From: Myxococcales bacterium
GTDB taxonomy: Bacteria; Myxococcota; Myxococcia; Myxococcales; Myxococcaceae
Reading direction: 5' to 3'
Length of the DNA: 64,000 nucleotides
Assembly (NCBI GenBank): GCA_030681895.1
Contig: JAUXRI010000235.1
Location: forward strand, 1 to 64,000
Made by a program: the position numbers and the translations under genes. The notes beneath the pieces were generated by a model. That model worked only from the letters and a program-made list of their open reading frames with translations, made no database searches and had not been told where the DNA came from. Below are positions 15,932-25,051 of the stretch, piece by piece. Each line of letters begins with the position of its first letter. Position 1 is the stretch's first letter.

Positions 15932-18508
15932 TCAGCGACCGCCAGCACGTGACCGGAGCGTCGAGCGCAGGAGCTCGGCGATGATGTTCGCCTTGGCGCT
16001 CCACGTGTGTTCCGCCGCTTCGGCTCGGGCCCGATCGGCCTCAGCCGGATCGGAGCGGCCGGCCAGCGCGCCATCGATGAAGGCGAGAAATTCGTTCCCG
16101 TCCCGAGCGACCCGCGCCACCCGGGACTGGCGACACTCGCGCAGGTCGGTGGTCACCACCGGCTTTCCCATGGCGAGGAACTCGAAGAGCTTGATGGGCG
16201 AGGTCGACTCGGTCACCGCGTTCGAGAGGAAGGGCACGGTCGCGACGTCGAAGAACGACGCGTGTTGCGGCAACTCGGACCACGGCACCGGCCCGTACAC
16301 CGTCACGTTGGGCAGCTCGCGAAGACCTGACGCGCTGAGCGAGCCGTCGTAGTCGAGCCCAATCAGCACCACCTGCAAGCCCGGCCGCTCGAGCGCCAGT
16401 CGCCTCACGAGCGCGTAGTCGAACCACTTCGCGAGCGCGCCGAAGTACCCGACGATCGGTGCGCCCCGCGCGACCACCTGCGCAAGCGGCGCCGGCGGCG
16501 TTGGCGGTCGAGGCGCGCTGAAGTGTTCGACGTCGACCCCGTTGCCGACGAGGGCGAACGGTGACGTTCGAGCCGCGCGCACCACGTCGAGCAGCCGGTG
16601 AGCAGAGGCGGTGCAGGCGGCCGCGTCACGCATGAGGAGGCGGTGGCGCTGCTCGACGGCCTCGGAGATCGGGCGCCCCGCGACGTCTGCATGCAGCTCG
16701 TCGATGACGTCGTAGAGAATCTCGACCCCCGCGCTGCGTGCCACCGCGATGCTCGCCAGGTCGCAGCCGGCGTCCGTCGAGTACACATGCAGGAAGCGGG
16801 GTCGTGACGTCGCGAGCAGGAGCTCGAACTGGTCGGTCAGAAAACACCGCTCTCCGAGCTGGCGGAAACCCTGCACCCGATCGCGCTCGTTGGGCGTGAC
16901 GAAGAACGAAAGGAACCCTTCACGACCGAGTGCGGTGGCGAGGTGGTGTGGCCGCTGTTGCATGGGCCAGTCCCAGTCGAGCATGGGCCGGGTGAACACG
17001 ATCGGAGCGTGGGGGTGCGCCTCGAGAATGGCGTGAAGGGCTGCTGCGTGACCGGTGGGGCTGTCCGAGAGCGGCGGCTCAGGCTGGAGCCGCCGGGTCA
17101 CGTTCGCCTGCGCCCGTCGCCGCGCCTGATTCCCTCGCCTGAGCGGATCAGTGAGCTTCCACGAGAGCGAGTGCGCCATCCACTCGGCGTGTCGTTCCGC
17201 CGCCGCGGCTGTCTCGAGGACTCGTTGGGTCCCGTGCTGGGCGACCCGCTCCTCGTGCTTGAGGTGCTCCTCGCGCTGCCGCAGTGCATCGACTGCGATG
17301 GCGTGGCTGCGCTCCAGCTCCCTGCGGCGTCCCCGCTCGAGCTCCAGCTCACGCGCCGTCTGCCTGGCGATCTCGGTGGCGAGGAGCGCCTCGGTGTCAG
17401 CGAACCGAAGGCGCTCGGCCAACAGCGCGCCACGAACGCTCGCGTGCCGTTGCCGGTGGGCCTGCTCGACTCGCTCACGAAGAGCGCGCTTCCCCGCCTC
17501 TGCCGCCGCGGCCTGTTCGCGGGCGACGCCGAGGTTGTGGGCCGCCATGTCGCGCCAGGTCTCGAAGCTGGGCAGTCGTTTGTGGCGATACTCGTCGACG
17601 CTGACGAAGCGGTACCCCCGCGCTTCGAAGTCACCGATGTGAGCGCTGAGGACGATGGGCACGACCCCGTGCGCGAGGTACTCCTGCAACTTGGTTGGGC
17701 TCGCGACGGCATTCACGAGGTGGTCCTCGCGGAGGACGAACCCGAAATGACTGCGAGCGTAGAGGGCCGCGATCTGGGTCGGTGCTTCCGACCGGACCTG
17801 CACCCCGACACCGGCAGCGGCGAGCACCCGCTCCAGGCCCTGCACGTCGGGAGACCTGAGTTCGACCGCCTGTTCGGGAAACGCCGCGATCGCCTCGGCC
17901 ATGAGCCCGACCTGCTGCCACACCTCAGTGCCGCCGCAATAGACGACACTCATCGCTCGCGGCTTTTCCAGGACGTCGGTTGGCGGCGCGCCTCCCTCGA
18001 CCGGCAACGTCAACAGCTCCGCGACGACCTCGTGCTTTCCACGAAGGTGGGTCGCCATCGCGTCCGTCACCGTGATGGCCTGCGTGCCGTAACGCAACGC
18101 GAAGGCCTCGACCCTGGAGTGCAGCTCAGCCTCGGCTGCGCTCCCGCCCATCATCAGCACCTCCTCGGGGACGACACCGTGCATGTCGGTGATCGTGGGC
18201 CGCTCCCGGTAGAGCGAAAGCACGTGGCGCGCCCAGTAGACGGAGTGGGCGAGGAGACACGAGGACTCGTCGGCCAACGTCATCAGCGTCTCGAAGTCGG
18301 CTGGCTCGAAAGGGTTGAGCTCGACGAGACGCACACGCGGGGCCACTGGCTGAACGATCGCCGCAGGCCAGGAGCCCCGGGGGCCGGACCTGAAGTTCAG
18401 ATAGACGCGCTCGACGTGGTCCAGCGCCTTGTCGATCGCCGCGACGCGCCGAACCATGCCGTTCCGCTCGTTCGACGGGTTGGGCCAGGGAGCGCTGATC
18501 AACATCAT
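15932..18508 (-). CDS. Double-domain glycosyltransferase with central coiled coil
   Basis: An 858-residue cytoplasmic protein with two glycosyltransferase halves. The N-terminal half (about 1-320) is GT-B-like and carries the GT4-type donor-site motif in the form SPTKLQEYLAHGVVPIV. Residues about 330-460 are rich in Arg, Glu and Ala with heptad character, a long coiled coil. The C-terminal half (about 480-850) starts with WPMQQRPHHLA, has GNGVDVEHF, and repeats the same motif as SPIKLFEFLAMGKPVV. Two active-looking GT sites joined by a coiled coil suggest sequential addition of two sugars, perhaps with length or oligomer control. Its ATG overlaps the wecB stop (ATGA, 18505-18508). Confidence 0.87.
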   Translation of the reverse strand: MMLISAPWPNPSNERNGMVRRVAAIDKALDHVERVYLNFRSGPRGSWPAAIVQPVAPRVRLVELNPFEPADFETLMTLADESSCLLAHSVYWARHVLSLYRERPTITDMHGVVPEEVLMMGGSAAEAELHSRVEAFALRYGTQAITVTDAMATHLRGKHEVVAELLTLPVEGGAPPTDVLEKPRAMSVVYCGGTEVWQQVGLMAEAIAAFPEQAVELRSPDVQGLERVLAAAGVGVQVRSEAPTQIAALYARSHFGFVLREDHLVNAVASPTKLQEYLAHGVVPIVLSAHIGDFEARGYRFVSVDEYRHKRLPSFETWRDMAAHNLGVAREQAAAAEAGKRALRERVEQAHRQRHASVRGALLAERLRFADTEALLATEIARQTARELELERGRRRELERSHAIAVDALRQREEHLKHEERVAQHGTQRVLETAAAAERHAEWMAHSLSWKLTDPLRRGNQARRRAQANVTRRLQPEPPLSDSPTGHAAALHAILEAHPHAPIVFTRPMLDWDWPMQQRPHHLATALGREGFLSFFVTPNERDRVQGFRQLGERCFLTDQFELLLATSRPRFLHVYSTDAGCDLASIAVARSAGVEILYDVIDELHADVAGRPISEAVEQRHRLLMRDAAACTASAHRLLDVVRAARTSPFALVGNGVDVEHFSAPRPPTPPAPLAQVVARGAPIVGYFGALAKWFDYALVRRLALERPGLQVVLIGLDYDGSLSASGLRELPNVTVYGPVPWSELPQHASFFDVATVPFLSNAVTESTSPIKLFEFLAMGKPVVTTDLRECRQSRVARVARDGNEFLAFIDGALAGRSDPAEADRARAEAAEHTWSAKANIIAELLRSTLRSRAGGR

Positions 18509-19608
18509 GGGAAGCGCCGCTCGATCTCGTCGACGATCGCCTCGGCGGCGTGCCCGTCACCGTAGGGGTGAGCGACATGTGCCATCTCAGCCCAGGCGCC
18601 CGGGTCGCTCAGGAGCCGTGATGCCGCGCTCACGATGCCTTGCTCCTCGGTGCCCACGAGCTGAGCGCAACCAGCCGCGATGCCCTCGGGCCGCTCAGTG
18701 ACGTCGCGCAGGACCAGCACCGGCTTCCCGAAGGCCGGCGCTTCCTCCTGCAAGCCACCAGAGTCGGTCAAGACGAGCGTGGAGGCGCGGAGGAGCCAGA
18801 GCATCTCGGGGTACGGAAGCGGCTCGAGCAGATGAACGCGCGGCGTCTTCGCCAACAGGTCGCGAACGACCTGCTGAACCGACGGGTGCGGGTGTACCGG
18901 AAGGGCAAGCTCGACGTCGTGGTGGCGCTCGACGATCGTGCGCAGCGCGCGGCAGATCCCTTCGAGCCTGGGCCCAAAACTCTCGCGGCGATGGACCGTC
19001 GCAAGAACCAGACGGCGCGACGCGAACGGAAAGCGCGTCGCGAACACCCGGTCCATTCGAATCAGCGCGGGCGTGCACAGGCGAAGCGCGTCGATCACCG
19101 TGTTGCCGGCCACCAGCACGTTCTGGGTGATGCCCTCTCGCGCGAGGTTCGCAGCCGCTCCTGCCGTCGGGGCGCAATGCAGGCTTGCGAGGTGAGAGAG
19201 CAGGACCCGATGAGTTTCTTCGGGGAACGGCGCCAGGCGATCGTACGAACGAAGCCCTGCCTCGACGTGAACCACCGGAGCGCGCGCGTAGACGCCCGCA
19301 AGCCCACCTGCGAGCGCCGAGCTGGTGTCTCCTTGAACGAGAACGGCGCGCGGCCGGTGCTGAACCATCAGCTCGCCCAGCGCGCCCACAGCGCGGCCAG
19401 TGAAGGTCGTCAGATCGGGCTTCTCGAGCGCGAGGTCGATGTCTGGCGTGAGGTCGAAGAACGCGAGCGCGGGTCTGACCAGCTCGGAGTGTTGCCCTGT
19501 CGTACAGCAGATGGTGCGCACGTCTCGCGCGCGCGCCTCGAGCAGAATCGGCGCGAGTTTGATGGCCTCGGGTCTCGTCCCAACGACGAACAGCAGCGGG
19601 GCTCTCAT
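18505..19608 (-). CDS. wecB: UDP-N-acetylglucosamine 2-epimerase (non-hydrolysing)
   Basis: Interconverts UDP-GlcNAc and UDP-ManNAc in the cytoplasm, supplying ManNAc-type sugars for surface glycans. The 367-residue length is typical. It has GTRPEAIKLAP at residues 10-20, GDTSSAL with D94, HVEAGLRS with E116, and PFPEETHR with E130/E131 and H133; these correspond to the catalytic acids of the E. coli enzyme. HPHPSVQQVV and TDSGGLQEEAP of the UDP-binding half are also present. It is the middle gene of a three-gene minus-strand operon, with 4-base overlaps on both sides. No wecC (ManNAc dehydrogenase) was seen in the window. Confidence 0.96.
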   Translation of the reverse strand: MRAPLLFVVGTRPEAIKLAPILLEARARDVRTICCTTGQHSELVRPALAFFDLTPDIDLALEKPDLTTFTGRAVGALGELMVQHRPRAVLVQGDTSSALAGGLAGVYARAPVVHVEAGLRSYDRLAPFPEETHRVLLSHLASLHCAPTAGAAANLAREGITQNVLVAGNTVIDALRLCTPALIRMDRVFATRFPFASRRLVLATVHRRESFGPRLEGICRALRTIVERHHDVELALPVHPHPSVQQVVRDLLAKTPRVHLLEPLPYPEMLWLLRASTLVLTDSGGLQEEAPAFGKPVLVLRDVTERPEGIAAGCAQLVGTEEQGIVSAASRLLSDPGAWAEMAHVAHPYGDGHAAEAIVDEIERRFP

Positions 19609-21407
19609 CGGTAGAGCGAGCCCAGGCTGATGCCCTCGGGGGCGACGTCGACAGTCACCTGTGCATCATCACCCCAGGTCGACGTGAAGACCTTCACGAA
19701 CAAGGAAAACAAGCCCTCGTGGGTGAAGGGTGGCCGTTCGCCCACTGGCGCGACGAGGCCGGGCACGAAGCCGTGCTCGCCGAAGCGCTCGAGCAGCGCA
19801 GCGTCTCTCGAGATGACGTGCAGTGGAGTGTTCCAGCTGACGGCCTTGCCGCCATCACACGGGAGCTTCGGTTGGTGATCACCCAATAGAATGAACACCG
19901 TGTCGTCGCGCGTTTCGGATTCCATCAGTTGCGCCAGGCCTCGCCATTCGTACTCGACCGTTCGGAAATAGCCCCGACGTTCTTCACCGATCCCGGCCTT
20001 CTCCTCGATCGGGTCCCAGGGGGCGGCGACGCTGGCGGTGTCGAGGGCTGGGTCCTGCAGGGCGCGCCAGTCATTCACATAGACGAAGGGCGCGTCCCAC
20101 GGGTGGTGGGTCGAGACGCTCATCGAGAAGAGCAGCCAGGGTTGTCTCAACGTCGGGAGCAGCTCGCCAATCAAGCCCAGGGTGTATTGATCTGGAATTC
20201 CCTGCCAGCCGTACCGAAGCCCTGTGTAGGCGAGCTCGGGCGCGTCGATGACCAGCTCGCGATTGTAGGGGTCGAACTTCTTGAGACCGGTGCGCACGTT
20301 GTTGCCAGGCTGCACCGCAGCGGTGAAGTAGCCCTGCTCCTTGAAGAACCGGGTGAGTGATGGCGCGCGGGCGCTCTCGTTCTCGACCAGCTCGTACTTC
20401 CGCACGGTGTCGACGCGCATGCCGAGCTGGACCGAGGCGATGCTCAGCCACGACTGGCCGCCGTAGACGGGGGCTCGGCTCCACGCGCTGCGGACGTGGT
20501 AGCCGCTGCGCTCGAGTCGCTGTTCCATTCGCTGCATCAACACCCGATACGCAGGGCCCGTGTCGCACGCCACTGCGAGTTCGCCGTAGGCCTCGAGCAT
20601 CATCAGCGCCACGTTCGGCTTCCGGGCCAGCCGAACCTTCGAGAAGGCGAGATACCGCGGGTCTGGATCGCCCTCGGCGAGCGCTTCGAACTCGCGCTTG
20701 CGGACGAGAGAGACGCGCAGATTCTCGGCCAGCGGCCTGCTGACGAGCTGACTGACGGGGTCGCCTCGGCTCGGGCCGAACCACGCGAGTGAGCCGAGGG
20801 CGTAGAGCGTGAGCGCGAGCGCGGCGAGGCGGCTCACCCTGCTCGCGCCGTGGCAGAGCGTGCCGAGGGCGAGGCTGAGCGCGACCATGAGCAACGCCCA
20901 GGCGAAAGCGCCGCCCACCACGAGCCCCGCGAGGCGCCAGGACCATTGATCGGTCACGTAGTGGAAGAGGTTTCGCAGAAGCCGCCAGTCTTCCCAGAGC
21001 GCGGCAGGCCTGAGGAAGAACCCCTGAAACACGTGGTGGTAGGTGAGCAGGAGCAGCGTCAGCCCGAACCAGCCCGCGGTGAGTCGGCGGAGCCAACGCG
21101 CCGTCGGCCACCACAGCGTGAGCGCCGTCAGCAGGCAGAGCTCGATCGAGAGTCGAAAGGGATCGAGGTTGGCTCGCCGAAGGCCGAGTGCCTTCGCGTA
21201 CTCCCAGACACTGCGGAGGTCGAAGCCATAAGGCCCGTGCGGGTGTTCGGTTGGGAAGAAGGGGGTGAGGGCCGGGCGGGGCTCCAACGTGGCGAAGCCG
21301 GGAATGAAGAGGAGCACGTTCAGCGCCGCGAGCCCGAGGAGCGCGAGCAGGAACGGGCCACGCCGCACTCCCGGCGCCACGACGGCGTTGACGCGCTGCG
21401 ACCCCAT
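19605..21407 (-). CDS. LTA-synthase/OpgB-like phosphoglycerol transferase family protein
   Basis: About 600 residues: an N-terminal membrane domain of about five helices (to residue 225) followed by a large periplasmic alkaline-phosphatase/sulfatase-fold domain. Family motifs seen are MMLEAYGEL (first metal-ligand region; E in the LTA synthase ESWS position), a Ser/Thr-nucleophile-type region YGGQSWLSIAS, THHPWDAPFVY, and GDHQPKLPCD near the C-terminus. Known members move phosphoglycerol or phosphoethanolamine from phospholipid to glycans. The ATG at 21407 has AGGTG upstream; a GTG at 21416 is an alternative. It leads the operon with wecB and the double glycosyltransferase (ATGA overlap), so it probably decorates the glycan made by this locus. 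Confidence 0.86.
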   Translation of the reverse strand: MGSQRVNAVVAPGVRRGPFLLALLGLAALNVLLFIPGFATLEPRPALTPFFPTEHPHGPYGFDLRSVWEYAKALGLRRANLDPFRLSIELCLLTALTLWWPTARWLRRLTAGWFGLTLLLLTYHHVFQGFFLRPAALWEDWRLLRNLFHYVTDQWSWRLAGLVVGGAFAWALLMVALSLALGTLCHGASRVSRLAALALTLYALGSLAWFGPSRGDPVSQLVSRPLAENLRVSLVRKREFEALAEGDPDPRYLAFSKVRLARKPNVALMMLEAYGELAVACDTGPAYRVLMQRMEQRLERSGYHVRSAWSRAPVYGGQSWLSIASVQLGMRVDTVRKYELVENESARAPSLTRFFKEQGYFTAAVQPGNNVRTGLKKFDPYNRELVIDAPELAYTGLRYGWQGIPDQYTLGLIGELLPTLRQPWLLFSMSVSTHHPWDAPFVYVNDWRALQDPALDTASVAAPWDPIEEKAGIGEERRGYFRTVEYEWRGLAQLMESETRDDTVFILLGDHQPKLPCDGGKAVSWNTPLHVISRDAALLERFGEHGFVPGLVAPVGERPPFTHEGLFSLFVKVFTSTWGDDAQVTVDVAPEGISLGSLYR

Positions 21408-21540
21408 TCGCGGCACCTAACCCTGCGACGGGCAGTGCTCAAGCAAAGGTGAGTCGATCAGTGCCAAGCGTTCTCGTCAGTCGCTCACGCGCACGCCGAT
21501 GACGCTGTTCCCGCCCGTGACGAGATTCTCATGCAATTTC

Positions 21541-22302
21541 CTAAGGAGCCCCTTCGCAACAGTGCGGCTTGACGCTTGGGTAGACGTCGAGCGCGCAACT
21601 GGTCATCGCGCCAGCCGGTGGCGTGCAGGCGCAGCTCAAGCGGTATCTCGTCGGCGAGAACGAGTTCCGCGTCTCGCAGAACGAGCGCCAGACCTGCGCA
21701 CCACAGGTGCAACGCTCGTCCACTTCGGCGCAATTCACGTTGGTCCCTCCGTCCTGGCAGACGATCGGCATGGACGTGCTGGTACACACCAGTCCACCAA
21801 AGGGCCGCACCAACTCGATGTCGACGCACGGGTTCGCGACGAAGCGGCCCCGAAGGGTCGCCCCGGTGTCCATCTCGAGGTCGACGACGATCGTGGCCTG
21901 GCCGCCAGGCGCGTAGGACACCAACTCGACGGTGCCGCTTCGTGCCGTCGAGCTGAACTGCTCCGTGTTGGAGACCCCACGGAACGTCGCAGTGACGACG
22001 TCGGTCGCGTACGTCCCGGGCTCGATTGACGGCAGCAGCACGTCCAGGGACACGGCTGGCGGGAGCGCAACGACGTCGAAGGTCGAGCGGGTGCAGCGAT
22101 AGGTAGCTTTCGCGAAGTCACAGATGGACTCGAGGTCGGTCAGGAAGACGCGAAGCTGAGCCCCCTGCCTCGCGACGAGCGAGCTGCGGACAGTCAGCTG
22201 CCACGGACCAATCGCGACGGGCCCTGGGGTCATCGGCTGCGGGGCACTGCACGCCAGGACCAGGCACAGCGCCGCCGTGGGGGTCGCACGCCTCACCATC
22301 AT
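21541..22302 (-). CDS. Cys-containing lipoprotein, function unknown
   Basis: A 253-residue protein with an N-terminal signal ending in CLVLAC (lipobox). The mature part has a beta-rich region (GPWQLTVRSSLVARQGAQLR) and a C-terminal third with about ten cysteines (CVDIELV, CTSTS, CQDGGTNVNCAE, CTCGAQ, CACTPP, HCCEG), so it is probably disulfide-rich outside the cell. Two consecutive ATG codons (22302 and 22299) are possible starts. It is transcribed away from the plus-strand glycan operon that begins 70 bases upstream. No known family was recognised. Confidence 0.75.
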   Translation of the reverse strand: MMVRRATPTAALCLVLACSAPQPMTPGPVAIGPWQLTVRSSLVARQGAQLRVFLTDLESICDFAKATYRCTRSTFDVVALPPAVSLDVLLPSIEPGTYATDVVTATFRGVSNTEQFSSTARSGTVELVSYAPGGQATIVVDLEMDTGATLRGRFVANPCVDIELVRPFGGLVCTSTSMPIVCQDGGTNVNCAEVDERCTCGAQVWRSFCETRNSFSPTRYRLSCACTPPAGAMTSCALDVYPSVKPHCCEGAP

Positions 22303-22371
22303 GAACTCGGCAGTAGCACGGCGTCTCTCCGAGCGTCACCACATGGCCTGCGGAATGATATTGGGGGCCTC

Positions 22372-22659
22372 ATGCCATCGACCGCAGACCTGCTCGCCGA
22401 GCTCGAGACTGCCCGCCAGGAACGCGACGACGCCCTCACGCGCCTCGCCGCGGCCCGTGCCGAGCTCGACGCCCTTCGCCTCGCCCTCAAGACGAAAGAC
22501 GAACCCGAGCCACCGCTCTACCCCGACACCGCAGGGATCGGCCCCGAAGCGCCCCTTCGCTACGTCGCCGCGGACGCGATCAACACGACCGTGAAGCGCT
22601 TGATGGAGCCAGTGCAGAAGGCGCTGCGCTCAAAGCTGGGAACCCGTCATGACCGTTGA
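22372..22659 (+). CDS. Small coiled-coil protein at the head of the glycan operon
   Basis: A 95-residue soluble protein. Residues about 5-45 are a regular heptad-bearing helix (LLAELETARQERDDALTRLA), followed by a Pro-rich link and a second helix. There is no signal peptide. It overlaps the following GT2 gene by 11 bases (22649-22659), which supports it as a real co-transcribed gene. No family was recognised; a scaffold or length-regulator role next to glycosyltransferases is only a guess. Confidence 0.62.
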   Translation: MPSTADLLAELETARQERDDALTRLAAARAELDALRLALKTKDEPEPPLYPDTAGIGPEAPLRYVAADAINTTVKRLMEPVQKALRSKLGTRHDR

Positions 22660-23941
22660 TGTCGTGGTGCCGGTCTACAAGCACCTCGAGTTCACGATGC
22701 AGTGTCTGCGCTCGGTGCTCGAGCACGGGGGGCCTGCGCTCGGCCGGCTGATCATCATCAACGACGCGTCGCCAGAGAAGGAGCTGATGCGGCACCTCGA
22801 GGGGCTCCGCCGTGACGACGGCCGCGTGCGCCTGCTCGTCAATCGCGTCAACAAGGGCTTCGTGCACACCGCCAACCTCGGGCTCTCGCTCGGCGAAGAC
22901 GACGTGGTCCTGCTGAACAGCGACGCGCGGCTCACGAAGGGGGCGCTCGACGAACTGCTTGGCTGTCTGCACTGCGACGTCTTCGCCGCCGTGAGTCCTC
23001 TGTCGAACAACGCGACCCTCTGCTCGGTCCCCACGTTCCAGGAGGCCTCGCCGGTGAAGATGCTCGAGGGCGTGCCACTCGAGTTGGGGGGCATTCCACG
23101 GGCGACGGTGATGCCGACGCTCAATGGGTTCTGCATCGCGTTCCGTCGAAAGGCGCTCGCGACCCTCGGGCTCTTCGACCCGAAGTTCTCGCCCGGGTAC
23201 CACGAAGAGAACGACTGGAGTCAGCGCGCCAGAGCCGCCGGGTGGAAGGTCGCGCGCGCCAACCGCGCCGTGGTGCTTCACCATGGCGGCGCCTCGTTTC
23301 ACGCCGCACGGGCCCGCCTCGACGTCGTTCACGGCCGCCGCCTGGTCGCCCGCTACCCGAACTACCTCGACGAAACGGAACAGTTCGCGCGCTCGCCACT
23401 CTCGGGCGTCGCCGCGCGCGCCGTCCGGTTCTCCATGAACCGCCTTCGCGTTCGGCTCCCCGTCAGCACGATGGACGAGCTCGAGCGCGCCCGGTTCCTC
23501 GGGAACACGATGGTGGCCGAAGCGGTCACCGAGACCATGGGTGAGGCGTGTCACTGGGCGCAGGTGCCGCTGGCCGCGAAGATCGCTCCCGACGTCACGG
23601 TCGTGCGAGGCGTCGGCCGGTGGCCCGCGACCAGCGTCCTCGTCACCTTGATCGATCACACCACACCGCTCGACGAGGTCGGCCTTCCCGCGCAGCTCGC
23701 GTTGTCGCAGGGCATCGTGACGAACTCGGAGGGTCTCGCGACGCGCATTCGCCTCGAGCTCGCGCAACCGCCTCATCGCGTCACCGTGGCGACCAAGGAC
23801 GACCACCTGCCGTTTTTGCAGCTGCTCAGGAAAGTGGCCCTGTCTCCGGACGCCGAGATTCTCGAGCGGGCGACCCGCTACGCACTGGAACACCCCGACC
23901 GGCCCGACGACGATCTGAAAGCCGACGCCTCGGCGGCGTGA
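22649..23941 (+). CDS. Family 2 glycosyltransferase
   Basis: A 430-residue cytoplasmic GT-A enzyme. The nucleotide-binding start VDVVVPVYKHLEF is at residues 3-15, the DXD-like metal site is LLNSDARLT near residue 90, and the acceptor/catalytic-base region is HEENDWSQRARAAGWKV near residue 190. This resembles rhamnosyltransferases and GlcNAc-transferases of O-antigen loci. About 150 extra C-terminal residues (after position 280) are of unknown function. It overlaps the small coiled-coil gene upstream and is followed 43 bases later by an epimerase gene. Sugar specificity cannot be deduced. Confidence 0.9.
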   Translation: MTVDVVVPVYKHLEFTMQCLRSVLEHGGPALGRLIIINDASPEKELMRHLEGLRRDDGRVRLLVNRVNKGFVHTANLGLSLGEDDVVLLNSDARLTKGALDELLGCLHCDVFAAVSPLSNNATLCSVPTFQEASPVKMLEGVPLELGGIPRATVMPTLNGFCIAFRRKALATLGLFDPKFSPGYHEENDWSQRARAAGWKVARANRAVVLHHGGASFHAARARLDVVHGRRLVARYPNYLDETEQFARSPLSGVAARAVRFSMNRLRVRLPVSTMDELERARFLGNTMVAEAVTETMGEACHWAQVPLAAKIAPDVTVVRGVGRWPATSVLVTLIDHTTPLDEVGLPAQLALSQGIVTNSEGLATRIRLELAQPPHRVTVATKDDHLPFLQLLRKVALSPDAEILERATRYALEHPDRPDDDLKADASAA

Positions 23942-23984
23942 GCCTGTTGCCGCTCAGACTGAAAAGTGGCAATGCCTCATCCGC

Positions 23985-25049
23985 ATGTCGCGAACGGTGC
24001 TCATCACTGGTGGAGCGGGCTTCATCGGCTGCAACGTCGCGCAGCGTCTTCTCGCGCAAGGCGACGAGGTCGTCGTCTTCGACAACCTTCACCCCCAGTG
24101 CCACACCGGGCAGGGCCGCCCGAAGGACCTGCCGAAAGACGTTCAGTTCATTCCCGGCGACGTGACGCTGACGTCCAATTGGGCGTCGCTCCTCAAGCTG
24201 CACCGACCTGAGGTGGTGCTCCACCTCGCCGCCGAGACCGGCACCGGCCAGTCGCTGACCGAGGCCAATCGGCATGCGATGGTGAACGTCTCGGGCACGG
24301 CGCAGCTCGTCGACGCGATGACGACCGCGAAGCACGTGCCGTCGCACTTCGTGTTGACCTCGAGCCGCGCCGTCTACGGTGACGGCGCGTGGAGGAGCGC
24401 CAGCGGCGAAGTGTTTTACCCCGGCGGGCGCACACGCGCCCAGCTCGAGGCTCGCCAGTGGGACGCGGTAGGCCCCGATGGGAGACCGGCCCTCGCGATC
24501 GCGAGCGTCGCCGACGTCACGCACCCGTCGCCGATCTCGGTCTACGGGGCGACGAAGCTGACGCAGGAGCACATTCTCGCGACGTGGTGCAGGGCCTTCG
24601 GCGCCGGCCTCTCGACGCTGCGCCTTCAGAACGTGTACGGCCCGGGTCAAGCGCTCGGCAACCCGTATACGGGCGTGCTCACCTTCTTTGCCCAGCGGGC
24701 CGTCGCGAAGCAGCCGCTCGACGTCTACGAGGACGGCAAGATCGTTCGCGACTTCGTCTTCATCCATGACGTCGCTGACGCGCTCGCCGCAGCCGCCAGT
24801 CAGACCTCGAACACCGTTCGCACGTTCGACATCGGGAGCGGCGAGCCGACGACCATCGAAGAGACTGCGCGGGTGATGGCGCGCCTGGCCGGAGCGCCAC
24901 CCCCACAGGTCTCTGGCCGCTTCCGCGACGGCGACGTGCGCGCGGCGAGCTGCAGCATCGAGGCGGCCACGAAGGTGCTCGGGTACCGGCCGAAGGTCAG
25001 CCTCGAGCAAGGGCTCACCGCCTTGCTCGCCAGCATTCCCCGGACCTGA
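23985..25049 (+). CDS. NAD-dependent sugar epimerase (dTDP-rhamnose 4-epimerase-like)
   Basis: An extended short-chain dehydrogenase of 354 residues acting on a nucleotide sugar. It has the NAD-binding motif ITGGAGFIG at residues 6-14, a catalytic-Ser region SSRAVYGDG, and YGATKLTQEH carrying the Tyr-x-x-x-Lys pair. An insertion between the Ser and Tyr motifs (PGGRTRAQLEARQWDAVG) resembles dTDP-L-rhamnose 4-epimerases that make dTDP-6-deoxy-talose. With rfbBDAC in the same operon this activity is plausible, but a UDP-sugar substrate is equally possible. The stop is 2 bases before the next start. Confidence 0.88.
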   Translation: MSRTVLITGGAGFIGCNVAQRLLAQGDEVVVFDNLHPQCHTGQGRPKDLPKDVQFIPGDVTLTSNWASLLKLHRPEVVLHLAAETGTGQSLTEANRHAMVNVSGTAQLVDAMTTAKHVPSHFVLTSSRAVYGDGAWRSASGEVFYPGGRTRAQLEARQWDAVGPDGRPALAIASVADVTHPSPISVYGATKLTQEHILATWCRAFGAGLSTLRLQNVYGPGQALGNPYTGVLTFFAQRAVAKQPLDVYEDGKIVRDFVFIHDVADALAAAASQTSNTVRTFDIGSGEPTTIEETARVMARLAGAPPPQVSGRFRDGDVRAASCSIEAATKVLGYRPKVSLEQGLTALLASIPRT

Positions 25050-25051
25050 AC

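Noticed and set aside
16943-18565. 540-codon plus-strand frame opposite the double glycosyltransferase
   Set aside because: Shadow frame without domain features, crossing the wecB boundary.
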